From assembly GCA_014904845.1 (NCBI GenBank), contig MU119354.1:1-64000 (forward strand): a DNA stretch of 64,000 nucleotides, in the 5' to 3' direction. Below are positions 9,741-21,960 of the stretch, piece after piece. A program made the translations under genes and the position numbers. Below the pieces are notes generated by a model that was not told the DNA's origin, did no database searches, and saw only the letters and a list, made by a program, of their open reading frames with translations. Position 1 is the first letter of the stretch. Each line of letters starts with the position of its first letter. This stretch comes from Acephala macrosclerotiorum (lineage: Eukaryota > Ascomycota > Leotiomycetes > Helotiales > Mollisiaceae).

Positions 9741-12346
9741 TGTAAAAAGCTGCAAGCAAATATCGAAGGAGTAGAAAGGATTGTTTGATAAGATGCAGGG
9801 AAGGGATGATGTTCATGGGGACTACGATCCGTGATACAAAGTAGGAACATAGAATACGAAGAATGACGAAATTCATTACAGCACTTTCGCAGCCGTATGC
9901 AAGGCTGAGGCTGAGGTTGTACAGGATCCGAAGCTTAGCCCATATTCCCCAAAAAGCCTAGGTATATAGATTTTCGACAGCTGTACCCAGTTTCGTCCTT
10001 GAGGTAAATTACCTTGTGCGAAGAGTAGAACGTTGGGTCCTCCACAGTCAAATCTATTAAATTAGGTTCCTCCGTGCCATCTCCCCGCGCTTCACCCCAA
10101 GCTTGAAAAATTAATAGCATGGGTTTACATAGCGTTGGTGAGATGGTGACGGTTTGCCGTATTTTTCTATGTTGCCACGTGATTTCTATCTTTTTTGGCA
10201 ACAACAACAACATTGAATGAATGGCATTACGTGCCTTCAATTGATATCTGATGTATCGGCTGTTAATTGCACTTTCCACATTTTATTTGACCTTTTCATA
10301 GCCACGTACTAAAGGTACGGAATGCTCCCCAACCTCACGTCTCGCGCCACTCGCTTACCGCCTTGGTATACCCCCCTTTCTTACAGACTCTCGGAATGAG
10401 GGGCTTTTTACCAGCGAAAACCATGAAGAAATGCATATTGAGAGATCTATTCGAGGAAGGTGAAATAAGGTCGGTGTTATTGAAAGCCCTTGATTGCTGT
10501 GACGACAAAGGTTTTGAAGTGATTGAACAACAATTTACTATGTACATGGCGGAAACCACGGAATTTCAACTTGCAAATGCAACAGAACAATGTTCCGTAG
10601 TTCAAATCTATTTTTAAGGTCAAAAAGGTAGAATTCATAGCTATTACTCGTAAGTGAGCAGCGGAAAAGACAGATTTCGTTTTGCCATACCATAGAGAGG
10701 GATTGGGGGATGAGGGAGGGTGCATTTCAACCGGATTGCACTGAACAAACAGATCCATAGTAGCTCTTGAGCCCAAAAAACGAATCAACACTAGCAAAAG
10801 AAAACAAGAGCTAATTTGCGTTCACTAAATGGGATTAGCGCGATTTTGAAGTGGTTGATTGCGCGCACCGCTGCGAGGTCGGAAAAGTATTTTATGCCGC
10901 CTTTTCCAAACCATCCTTGCCTCCCAACAACAAAAATGCTCACCGCTATCACAATTCAGCCTCACATATTCACTTCACCCTAGAGGATTCGTTGAAGCGA
11001 CCATTCTTCTGTCAACCACGTTGAGCATTCAACGCGTTCGCGCGTTCAACGAACGCGCCGTCGCGCTCCTCTTCACACAACATTCGACGACGCACGCATT
11101 CTCCTCATCATCTTTAAGTAAGGGTCAATCTTCCACACTGTTCCACTCTGTAAATACCCCTTCCAATGCGTAGTACGCAGAACGAGCATGGCATCAGATG
11201 TATTGATGGGAGGTAATTCCACCATCGAGCTTTATGCGACTATGACACCTTCTGCGGTCGCTGGGCCCGAATGCTTCGCTTTTCGTAAGCGTACGCTGCT
11301 ACACCCAGCATTATGACCTAGCATCTGATCCGGAAATGACTATGTTCGGGGCTTGAGGTGGGACTAGGATGGGCGTCTGGACTGGGTTGAGGAGACAAGA
11401 GTTGCAGAGGGTATGGTTCCTGTGGACAGATGTTACGAAAACTTGTAGTCGGCCTCCTCGCGTCTGTGGCTGTGGTGATTTTCCCGTTCCGCTTTTCCCT
11501 GGGAATGTTTTTGTTTCAATCAGATGGCTAACGGTTGGATACTGCAGATACTTGCGCGCGGAGGGCGCAGAGAACACCAACTCTGCCCCTCCTTGGTAAG
11601 CATCTCCGTTCTCCTCTCGTTGGTTGCTGATGTATGACAGGGCGCTCACTTTTGGTCTACCTTCCCGCAGTGTGAGTGTTAGTATCCAAGTGGAGAACTA
11701 AAGACCACAACCGTTCCTTACTAGGTCTCACCTGGTAAGTGTTCGATCCTACTTAGCTGCATGGCCCATTTGTTGACTTGTCTTCAAACAGCTCCAAACT
11801 CTATATCGACCCCGGCCCTTTCTCGTACAAGGTCTCCCACGCGTTCAGTCCCAGATACTTCGAGGATGGACGTGTCTGGAGTCACATTGGGTATTATCAG
11901 AGCTAGACAGGGATGAGAGAGGCGAAGGTGCAGATATGGCAATGATGTCTTGTTTTGCTTGGATTTCCATCGGTGACTACAGTGAAAGTCCGTTTCCTCG
12001 AGGATGGGGCCATCCTTGAGAATTTGAAATTGAGCGCCATGATGATATAATGAGCCCGCAATCTGAAAATCCACCAGCCAGTAGCGCTGCTCTTCGTATG
12101 AGAACCCTTCCGGATGCCTATCGGAACTAACTTACAGTGCTTTTCAATATCTAGGATTCGCTACCTCATACCCATGTTCTACCGTCTGTCACCATGTAGT
12201 AAGTCCTGATACTCGCATCACGCGAGCAATAAGGCAATTGCATTTGATTAGAGGTGAAACGCGCCTTGTTCGAAATGACGTTGCCCGACCAAGATTCCCC
12301 AGGTGAATCACATACAAGGAAGGAGACTGCATAAAAGTGATTAAGA
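9741..12346. other. Stretch with no supported gene
   Basis: Several short frames occur on both strands but none shows a domain, a coherent intron-exon structure or a convincing start. The best small candidate is 10396-10617 on the plus strand (73 codons from ATG, acidic-helical, no known family). Around 11790-11890 the plus strand reads KLYIDPGPFSYKVSHAFSPR-like sequence that looks like coding but has no open context, so it may be a gene relic. Confidence 0.4.
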
Positions 12347-15004
12347 TCATGGTGCCTGAGTTGTGAAGCGTTCCCAAACATAGGCCTCAAGGCTTAAGGT
12401 ACATAGCCATTGTCCTCCTTTTATTTGCTTGACATTGCAATTCTTATTTTCGTAGGGTGGGCAAAGCAAGACGAAAACCGACATTTCATATCGCATAGTG
12501 GCGTCAAATCTTCTCAGAGCTGTGGACCACCTCTTCAACCGGACTCTCCACCCCTTCACTGACCACCTTCTTCCTCCCCAAGACCCAACGAAGGATCTTC
12601 CCAAAGCCTCTCTCGACTGCCACACCAGCAAGCGCCAAATCAACAACGCTGCACTCCAACTCCAAATAAACACCACAACTGTCCACCCATTAAAGAACTT
12701 GCTCGGCATGATATACCCCGTACCATACATCGGAAATGGTATCAACACCAAGAAGATCAAACACAACACGGCCGATACCATTTTCGCCGATAAACTCGCC
12801 ATCGCAAGCTCCTTCTGATCCCAATCCAACCCCAAACTCTCATCATCCTCATATGTAAAGCTCTTATCACCAAGTTTCGGATGTCTCAAAACCATAAGAA
12901 AGAGGAGATCTCAATCATAACCTTTGGTGAAGGGACGCATGCAAACCCAGATCATGAGCGGGATCATAAGATCAACGAGACAGCCTGCGAACATGGGCCA
13001 GTTTTCATAGGTGGTGCTGATATTAATGGTTCCGTACATTCCTTTGGCAGTGCCGAGCCAAGAGGCGAGGGCGTGGATGGTGCCGATGGGAGGAGCGTAG
13101 GTCATGAATGTGGGTGATGCGTGGGAGGATGCTACGGCGAATGTTATTGGGAAGACGCCGAGGAATTCGAGGGTCCAACCCATTGAGACGCCGGACGACT
13201 TATAAGCCATTAGGATTGCAAAGGGAGTTAAGATGAGCGGTATCTTACATTTGGTGCTATGGCGAAGGGAGACGAGAAGATTGCGAATCCTACTAGACTG
13301 AGATGAGGCACGAGTCGGAACTGCTTGTCTGTAGCTTTCGGATTGATGTCTGAGTCTACCTGTTAGCATGAGGACTTAAGTCAAAACTGATGAAACATAC
13401 AAGGTTGGTAGATATCATAAGTCGCAATCGAAGCATGTGCCACAATCTCGGCACTGAACGAGGAGGTCACGGCCATGAACACCTACCTGCAAGAGTCAGC
13501 TCAAACTTCACTTTGCAAGCGAGAAGGCGCGTACCATCAGGATGATAGCAACCACGACTCAGATAGCAATGATAGCTTGAGTAGCTAGAGGCAGAATTAA
13601 AGCATTGTTGATTTGGTATGCCGTTACCCCGCCCTATGCGGGCCAATATTCTGTATCCTGAAGCACGACAGCAACAAAGCTCGTCGTAGCGCACAAGCCC
13701 AGTGGGATAGAAAACCACGCAAATGCTACCATTAGATCAGTATCATTCGGAAAAATAGGGAATGAATTTCAACTTACCACCATAGAAGTACCCTTTGACC
13801 ATAGCACTAGCTTCGCCCGCGATGGCTTTCTGTCCATACGACGGATCAACAAACACCGATCCAGAGCCAGACACAAGAATGACACCAGCAAGAAGTAGCT
13901 ATTCTCTAGAATCTATGGTCGGGTATGAACCATCTTTTGCTCTAACTGCCGGGCTCGCAATTGTTGCGGGTTGGAGAAGATCCCACAGCCTTCCTGGATA
14001 GCCGAGAATTGGCACACTGCTTGATGCCATGACTTTGAACATTGTAATTAAGAGGATGACGAAAATCACAACAGTACCGAAAGAGTGTTAGTGGCAAATG
14101 ATGCAGGGTTTGGAACTTGGGAGGCACTTACTGGACGTAGTCTGACAAAGAATGTACTTTCAGTCCTCCGAGATAGGTGTAGATCACGACACCAAATGGA
14201 ATGAGATAGTTCATAGCGATTGTTGAAGCTCCAGTCGTGACGTTCAAGGCGGCTGATCCTCCAAGAAGAAGGGTAGTAGTGATGAGGACTTGGACGGAAA
14301 CTCCATACGCGAAGAACATAAGGTGCGAACTGGTGCCGAAGCGAATCCTGATGACTTCCAGAATCGTGCTCTGTACCCAGAATTGAGGAGATAGAGTTGG
14401 GAGAGAGGGACTCACTGCTCGTGGAGCGCGTCGTTTCAACTCAATGGCCATGATTGCATAGCAGACAATCTGGCACGTGGCTCCAGAGCAGAGCCACCAA
14501 AGCCCTGCAAACTCATAGAGATAGGTTAGACAGTCCGAGTTGAGGATAGTTGCGGAATAGAACCCTGATTTTACCAGTATCTAGAGGAGACTGTGAACTG
14601 GCATATGGAGGATGCTCACACAATGATACAACTGCTGAAGCAACAAGTCCAGTTTTCACACTTTTCTTGGCTGTCATGAGCATTTGCGTGTCCTGAAATC
14701 GTCAGCCATTCCGCTTTATAACCTTCGCTTTTAGATCAAGCTTACATTAGATCCATGTAGGTATCTCCTGCTTAGCCAAGTGATAGCATTCATAGTCAAG
14801 GCGAAGACGACTCCGAACCCTGTGGAGAGGGGTGTCAGTCCAAGTCACCACGAGGAAGGAGAGCCCACGGAGATCTTACCAAGGACAATGCCACTTTATC
14901 AGATGTCAACATATTTAGGAAGACACGAAGAAGCCGCTTGCCGATGATCACTTGCTATGCAACACCTTGAGACAATGGTGGCTCAACGCAGCCGTGGAAG
15001 CCAT
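12347..15004 (-). pseudogene. DUR3-type urea/polyamine permease, broken
   Basis: Exon by exon the minus strand reads a sodium:solute-symporter family urea permease: PPLSQGVAYGIVLG, GFGVVFALTMNAITW, DTQMLMTAKKSVKTGL, CYAIMAIELKRRAP, TLLLGGSAALNVTTG, VFMAVTSSFSAEIVAHASIA, GVSMGWTLEFLGVFP and GTIHALASWLGTAKGMYGTI. The order and spacing match DUR3, which imports urea across the plasma membrane. It is not intact: in-frame stops lie at 13634-13636, 13559-13561 and 12911-12913, and the frame must shift near the start codon, near 14630 and near 13910. Each stop is one transition from Gln, Arg or Trp. If translated, the first intron would use a GC donor. The gene is divergent from an amidase, so the pair once suited scavenging of amide and urea nitrogen. 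Confidence 0.8.
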
Positions 15005-15400
15005 GATTATGGACAGATAGTCGACAAGTTTACTCCGCACCCGCTCCCAAATACCGATGTGAGATCTTGATTATATAAATATGTAACTAAGGATGTCGAC
15101 AGCATTCCCAGAACCAAGATGGCGGGACAGTCGGGCAATTTGAGTCTCCATCTCGCTAGTTGAACGCAGGCACCGGTATATCTGCCGACTCGAGATACTC
15201 GAGATACTCGATAGGAATGAAGCAAGTATTCCGTCGGAAGTACTCCCGATGGCAGGGGATATCAACATAAACGAAGCTAATGGATAAGGAGAGCCCTAGA
15301 TCCTCCCACTTATGATCTCGGCCGAGTCACGTGGATCGCTCTATCAGCGCTTCAAGATGTTGAGCTAAGAACCCATTCATTGAACCTGAATTTTCACATC
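15005..15400. promoter_or_regulatory. Divergent intergenic region with two GATA motifs
   Basis: The space between the permease and amidase starts would serve as a shared promoter. It contains HGATAR-type sites at about 15209-15214 (CGATAG) and 15282-15288 (GGATAAG), the motif bound by AreA/NIT2 GATA activators that control nitrogen catabolism. Two short motifs can occur by chance, so this is suggestive only. Confidence 0.3.
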
Positions 15401-17173
15401 CAGGAAATCAAACTGACCGAAGCAGCTTGGAGAAAAGTTGCAGAAGCGAAGCAAAAAGAACGAGCTTTAAAAATCCCAAAAGAATGCCTTATCCCTCCCA
15501 AGCTAATGCCAAGCGAGGAAACCCTCGATGTCCAGGACTTCCCACACACCTCAGGCCTGTTCACTGCGGAAGAGATTGAAATCACAGAATCGACTGCTAC
15601 AGCTGTCATCGCCAAAATCGCATTAGGAGAATGGACCGCTGTCCAAGTTTTGCTCGCGACCTGCAAGCGAGCAGCTATCGCACAACAACTCATCAACTGC
15701 CTCACTGAGATCTACTTCGACGAAGCTCTCTCACGCGCTAAAGGCCTCGATGAGTACTTCAACCGGGAAGGGAAAGTCATTGGGCCTCTTCATGGACTGC
15801 CAATAAGTTTCAAAGACCAATTCCACCTCAAAGGGGTTGATACATCAGTCGGCTACATCGCCTGGTGCAACAAACCTGCTACACAGGACTCAACACTCGT
15901 CGAGCTCCTGATGGAAGCTGGTGCTGTGCCCTTCGTGAAAACAAACATCCCAGCAACACTCATGATGGGCGAATCTGTCAACAATGTTTTCGGACGAACA
16001 CGAAATCCAAGGAATCGAGACTTGACAACTGGTGGTTCATCCGGAGGCGAATCCGCGCTCGTGTCATTCCGAGGATCATTCATCGGTGTCGGGACAGATA
16101 CTGGTGGCAGTATTCGACATCCTCGTTCCTTCACCGGTCTGTACGGTCTGAGACCAAGCCATGGACGAGTGAGCTACCAGAAAGTGGCAAACACATTTCT
16201 GGGACAGGAAGCAGTTCGTTCTTGTGCAGGACCGATGTGCAGGAGCGTAGGCGATATCCGACTTTTCATGAGGAGTCTCGCAGCTCAAGAACCGTGGTTG
16301 TATGATCCTCAATCTCTGCCGTTACCTTGGAGAGAAGAGCTGGAACTATTGCCTGAGAAGTTGTGTTTTGGGTTCGGTATGGGAGATGAAAGGGTGATGC
16401 CTACTCCTCCTTTGAAGAGAGCTATGGAGATGACGAAAGCTGCGCTCTTGGCTGCCGGGCATGAAGTGATTGATTTTATTCCAACTGAGCATATTGAAGC
16501 AGCGGATATCATCTACAAAATGTGGTCAGCAGATGGAGGCGAGGAGTTTCAGCGAGATACAGACGCTTCGGGAGAGCCGCTACATCCGCAACTTGAGGAT
16601 TGGTTGGGACATAGTGGAAAAGTGAAGCCGATGACCGTTTTCGAGACGTGGCAGAATCAGCAACGTCGAGCTGTACTGCAGACGAAATGGTTGGAGCGCT
16701 GGCAAGCGACGAAAAAGTTGACAGGCACTGGGAGACCGATTGGTGGCCTTATCATGCCTAGCACACCGTTTCCTGCCATCAGACATGATGGTGGTTATCC
16801 AGTAAGTACCAAGTGTCTTTCCAAGACTGAGGAAACTAACACATTGCCGATAAAGCATCACTGGGGAGCGTTGTCACCGCTGCTAGATTTGACGACTGGG
16901 GCGTTTCCAGTCACGAAGGTCGACCTGGAGAAGGACGTCGTGCCAGCTGATTGGAGACCTATCTCGGAGCTCGATGAGAAGGTCACGAAATACTGTGAGT
17001 GGTCTTGGGTTATACCCCCGAATCAGCGAAGATTCAATTAACAATCCTTGGATGGAAATCCAAAGAACCACGAGAATGCATTGGTGGGCTTTGCAGTAAT
17101 TGCTCGGAGGCTGGAAGAAGAGAAGGTAGTTGCTATGATGGGTGCAATAACCAAGTGCCTAGAAGCAAAATGA
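15401..17173 (+). CDS. Amidase (amidase-signature family, acetamidase-like)
   Basis: A long open frame from about 15380 encodes an amidase that hydrolyses a carboxamide to acid and ammonia. Counting from 15380, the Ser-cisSer-Lys triad is visible: Lys145 in PISFKDQF, Ser220 in TTGGSSGGE and Ser244 in GTDTGGSIRHP, with the spacing of the family. No ATG opens the frame before Met43 (15506), so either that is the start or a small upstream exon joins at the CAG ending 15403. An in-frame intron (GTAAGT at 16801 to AAAG at 16855) probably splits the C-terminal part. A second, after about 17000 (GTGAGT), should join the tail ending RRLEEEKVVAMMGAI with TGA at 17171-17173, but no AG acceptor gives the right frame. 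The last exon may therefore be damaged. Confidence 0.75.
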
Positions 17174-17618
17174 TGACTGTAATAGATAGCAACCAGAAGG
17201 ATAGATTGAGAGGTCAAACACCGATGCCTTCGCCGTACAAAGGCTAGCTGCAGCTCGTGGCGGACTTGCGAAAGGAGGCTTATTCTACCATATATTATTT
17301 CCAGGGTGAGAAATGAAGATCACGTAGAAAGTTATCTAGAAACGTACTTGGTGTGTCGAATCGGTTTGTGAAGAGAACGTTCTGGGAAGAAACGGGCGGG
17401 AACGTTGCGGCGACGCCCCGGCGAGGCGTCGTCGAGGGTACGTCGAGGGTACGTCGAGGCACCGTCCCGGTTCTGGGACGATTACCTGCGACGTGCAACA
17501 AAACTCATGACCTCGTCAACAGCCAATAAGGATGTTGGATTTCGTAGACACGTGATGTGCTGAATGTCCTTGAGATACTTAGATAGTGGGATGTCTCTCG
17601 TACCTCGCGCCATGCCTT
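17174..17618. other. Intergenic, 3' of amidase
   Basis: No gene is seen. About 17395-17465 is GC-rich with a short tandem of GTCGAGGGTAC-type units. The segment leading into 17619 resembles the sequence outside copy C of the miniature element, including GGGATGTCYCTCGTAC, so the repeated unit may extend into it. Confidence 0.4.
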
Positions 17619-17929
17619 GCCTTTGACGACTTGAGCTTTGAAATAATCCAAAACTTTTAACTATAGAGCTTTTATTCGCACCGGCTCCGCCGGCGCGAGT
17701 AGGGGCGTTCCCCCTTTACAACCCCCCCTACGTGGGGCTAGAGCTGCTCTACGGGGAACTTTATAAAAAGCTCTAAACTACGGGAGCGCTAAGTGCCAAA
17801 AGCGACACATCTTGGCGTTTCTTGGCGCAAAAACGTGATTTAACTTTTTCAAAAATATCACGTTTTATTACGTAAACTCTACGTAGACTTTTTTCCCCTA
17901 GCAGAAAACCTTTAACTATCGTCAAAGGC
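17619..17929 (+). mobile_element. Miniature inverted-repeat element, copy B
   Basis: The 311-bp unit is bounded by perfect 11-bp inverted repeats GCCTTTGACGA (17619-17629) and TCGTCAAAGGC (17919-17929). The interior has GC-rich blocks (CACCGGCTCCGCCGGCGCG) and the conserved segment CATCTTGGCGTTTCTTGGCG. It is the least RIP-damaged copy and gives the best consensus. It lies between the convergent amidase and GH3 genes. No transposase is encoded, and the target duplication is unclear: GCCTT flanks both sides but may be chance. Confidence 0.65.
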
Positions 17930-18169
17930 GCCTTTGTGCAGTTATAAAGAGGCTGGGAAATTACCAGAAGGGAAATGAGAGCTTGGCTTGAAACACGAAT
18001 AAGCAGTGTCACTTTTAACCCTAAAATAAAGCAGCAACCCTATCAGGAGGATGATAGCTGAGGCGATAATGAGTTACCGAGTGCACTAAGGGGAGCCGGA
18101 ATGGAAGCTTCTGAAGCCATCTCCACCTCTCGACTGCTATGCGACCAGCATTAAGCCCGTCGCTAACTC

Positions 18170-21100
18170 TCAAATACAAGTCAACGTAACATTGACGTTC
18201 AAATCCGCGCCCACACTTGAATCCTCCGCTAACGCAAATGTATACCCACCCCTCTCGAGCTCCCACTCCCACCCCCTATTCAAAATCGGCAAATACCTAT
18301 CAACCTCCAACTCCATCCTCACCGTCCTCTTCTCCCCAGCCTCAAGATACACCCTCGTAAAAGCCATCAACTGCTTTACCGGCTGCGTCGTCGCTGACAA
18401 TCTCTGCAATAGATAAACCTGTGGAACATAACTTCCCTCCCTTTCTCCCACATTCTTGATCTCCACTTCAAAGAATATTGCATCTCCGTCCGTGAAAGTA
18501 TCCTCTCCACTCGAGCTCCAGACTTTGAAGCTTTCAGTGGAGAACGAGGTGTATGAGAGCCCATACCCAAAGCTATAGCAAGGAGTCCAATCCTCATCCA
18601 AATAAACATTCGCCCTCGCCGTCTTCTTATAATGATAGAAAACCGGCAACGTCCCCACACTCCTCGGCACACTAACCGGTACCCTCCCCCCAGGATTCAC
18701 CACCCCAAACAACACATCTGAAATCGCCTGTCCGCCAGATTGTCCGGGAAAGAAAGCGTTGATCACTGCTGAAGCTTTGGAATAGTATTCCGGGATAGCG
18801 AAGGGTCGGCCGCCTTGTAGGACTAGGATTACGGGTTTGTTGAGAGCGAAGATTGAGGAGGTGAGGTGGGTTTGGTTGGTGGAGAGGGAGAGCGTGGAGC
18901 GGTCGCCGCCTTCGCCGTCGGAGTCCCAGTTTGCGCCTACGGCTAGGACGATTATGTCGGCGTCTGATGCGATGTCGACAGCCTTTGAGCGGTTAGCGAG
19001 AGTAATCGGGAGAAGAGAGGGGAGAAAATACCTTCTGGATCGAATCTCCGCTATCAACCAAATTCCAAAACAGCATCACCTCCGAATTAATAGACTGTAT
19101 ATTCTCAACCTTCTGATAAAGGTTGAAAGCCTGAAACTCCAACCTGATTCTATGCACCTCTCCCGTCCTAAACGTCCACGGCGCTCCTCCAGCTGGCGGA
19201 CTTGTCGAGTTCGCCTGCGTGAACTTGATTCCCGGAATATTGCTCTGGATCGTGCTCTGACTCGAGAATGGGGAATCCATGACGAGAACGTTGTCGACGT
19301 AAAGCTTCGCGGTGCAATTCGCGCTCGTCGCTACACCAATCCATCCATCAACACTACTATCCACAGGTACCTCCAGCAACCCTTCCCAAACCACACTAAA
19401 GTTATTCGACGGCAGCCCATTCGGAGGATAGAGACCCCAGTCTCGATTCGGGGTTTCTTGTGTCCAGAATACTGGTTGGGTAAAGTTCACGTCTGCGTAG
19501 TAAGTGCCTTGCAAACCGCCTGAAACGCCGTTGGGAGTGGAGAGAAGGTAGCCTGGGATGTTGCGTTGCCCATTGAAGTACCAGTCGTTAGTGCCCCAAG
19601 ATGAGACGAGCTGGACATTGGAGGCGTTGGCGGAGAGGTAGGAGAGCATTGCTTGACGGACTGTGGTGGAGTGTGGGGTGGGGATGGCCCCGAATTGGCC
19701 AGAGTAGCCACCATAGTTGAGCACATCAGAGAATGGCCCAATGAGTGCTATCTTGTTGATGTTTTGAGCTACTGGATATATAGGTAGAGTGACGTTCCTA
19801 TTCTCAAGCAGGACGATGCTTTTCTGAGCGGCCTCGAGCGTGAGAGGAATATGGCTTACAGTCAATGCTTGCGAATTGATCCTTTCGGGAATGTATGGGT
19901 TGTCGAAAAGACCAAGATCATGCTTCACACCCAGGATCTTCCGCACGTGTGACTGTAAGGTGGAAAGTGCTACTGAGCCATTGGCAACAAGGTCGATGGT
20001 CGCGTTGAGGAATACACCTAACGGGTAGTCATAGTACTGAATCATGCCACCTAAATCAACATTAACTTGAAACCGCTCCAAGAATAGTGGTAATACCGGC
20101 ATTGAACCACTGCTGAATAGCACCCGCAGGTGATTCCGCAACCTTATGTCGCCCTTCTAACATCGCCATCCCGGTATCATCAGCAGTCACAAAACCGCTG
20201 AACCCCCAATCATCAAGTGCTTTGTAAAACATCGGATGAACATGAGATGGAATGTCATCGAGCTCTGAGTAAGCCATCATCACACCTTTGGCTCCCCCGA
20301 GATCGATGACTGCTTTGAAAGGTCGAAGCATAGATTGCCAGACTTGACGAGTTCCAAGAAGCATGGAAGGGGCGCCGTTGATACCACCCTGGCCACTGCC
20401 GTGGGCTGCGAAGTCTATGAATAGGTGAATGAGTGTGTTTCTATGGGAGGAAGAAGCTTACGCTTGACCACAGGAGCCACAGCATCAGGGCGACCCCACG
20501 ATCCATTCTTCGACATACCAGATGCCATAGCGACTCCCATATAGCTCGTAAGTAACATGTCCTCACCCCAAGCCTCCTGCACTAGACAAAATCAGCCTTT
20601 TTCCTCCGCCACCTCTCCACATGACATACCTCTCCCCCACCTCGGCTCCAACCCCAAATCCAACACTGGAGAAAGGCAGGCATGAATCCCAATACTCCTC
20701 GCCTCAGCCCCAATCGCACTCCCCACCCTATGCACCAACTCCGTATCAAAACTAGCCGCCATCCCAATACTCTGAGGGAACATAGATTGCTTGAATGATC
20801 CCACCCCATGGAGACATTCTCCGAATTGGAGGAATGGGATATTGAGACGAGCTTTCTGGGAATTAAGAGCCTGGATAGAGTTGTATTGGGAAGAGTTGGT
20901 GGCGTATAGGTCATGAATTACGCCAATTGCGGCACCAGGGGCGGAACGGACGGCGAAGTCGTAGAGAGAGTTGTTGGAGTATTGGCCTACGATGTTGTCT
21001 GCTGACATGAGGTGGAGTTGTAGGACTAAGTCAATCAGTATGCAAGGTGACAAAGATTGAAGTAATTGAGCGATCTCATTCCGTAGGCTAAAATGGAGCC

Positions 21101-21319
21101 ATAGTCTGAAGAGAGAAGCTCACCAAGCTCGGGAATGCTCATATTAGCGACTAAAGTATCAAGAAACGCATCTCTCTGGAAAGCTGCATTGCTCCTGGCC
21201 TCAGGAATCTCATTGAGGCTCCTTTGTGAACCAAATGGCGACCCTGCAAGACTCTGCGCATACTCGACGATGCCGCTCAGCTGCAACGCCGGCAGCAGGC
21301 TCGAAGGATTGAAAAGCAT
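18170..21319 (-). CDS. GH3 beta-glucosidase-like glycosidase with PA14 domain
   Basis: Six exons (21319-21124, 21025-20630, 20581-20462, 20414-20097, 20050-19032, 18982-18170) sum to 954 codons with clean GT-AG introns, giving a 953-residue protein. The N-terminal GH3 barrel carries LEPRWGRVQEAWGED, KHFAAHGSGQGG and GFVTADDTGM, whose aspartate (about residue 316) sits where the catalytic nucleophile of GH3 lies. A PA14 insert follows (about 524-670, starting GLQGTYYADVNF). Then come the second GH3 domain (IIVLAVGANWDSDGEGGDRSTL) and a fibronectin-III-like end. Family members release glucose or related sugars from beta-glycosides; PA14 inserts shape the substrate pocket. The N-terminus is weakly hydrophobic, so secretion is uncertain. 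Substrate cannot be read from sequence. Confidence 0.9.
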
Positions 21320-21960
21320 CGCGACGAACTAAAAAGCAATCACTATGCTAGAAACCTCGAGAACGAGCGTGATTATTGTATCCTAAGCAGAACTGACATC
21401 GGTAAAGAAGCTCCCATGTCGTCCTAGCCTCCAGGGTTCCTCACTCACTAAAGTGGGGTGACAGAACGTTGTCAGGAATAGCGGGGTGCACTGATAGAGC
21501 CGCCCCGCACTGTATAGCGCTTTCAAAATATCCTATTCGTGAATTGGAAGACCAAAGAGTCAGAACAAGCTGTTTAAGTTGATTTCCATAAGTTGTGTAA
21601 CGTTACTTGTGAGGTTGGGACGATTTGGCAGCGAGGAGGATCGCTGCCAGTGAGATGCAGGAACCGGCTCTTCTTGCCGAGATTTCAAAGCTTGGCACTT
21701 GCCAGATCTACTTGGAGTCTCGCCAAGTACTGTAAGTAATAACTCTACAACAAACTTCTCATTGGTATGCTTTTGTTCATTCAATTCTCCTGCTCCATGC
21801 TATGCATCCATCCAACAAATGAAAACGCTGAGTCTAGCCGTAGCCAGACGTGTGCCTGGACCGAAGTCCAAAATCTATGTACACATACACAAGTACAATA
21901 CAAGAAAGGAACTCGTTGATCTCCATTGACCATATGCCACTTTCGACACTGGATGCGCAT

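Noticed and set aside
10859..11173. Plus-strand frame of 104 codons
   Set aside because: Low-complexity Ser/Thr/Leu translation, no ATG-type start, no domain or splice context.
11311..11649. Opposing 112- and 76-codon frames
   Set aside because: Two overlapping frames on opposite strands with no homology signal; neither has a plausible gene structure.
17395..17465. GC-rich palindromic stretch considered as a CRISPR-like or operator array
   Set aside because: Only three short adjacent units without spacers; eukaryotic context rules out CRISPR.
18837..19523. 228-codon plus-strand frame
   Set aside because: It is the antisense shadow of GH3 exons 5 and 6, whose frame and domains are clear.
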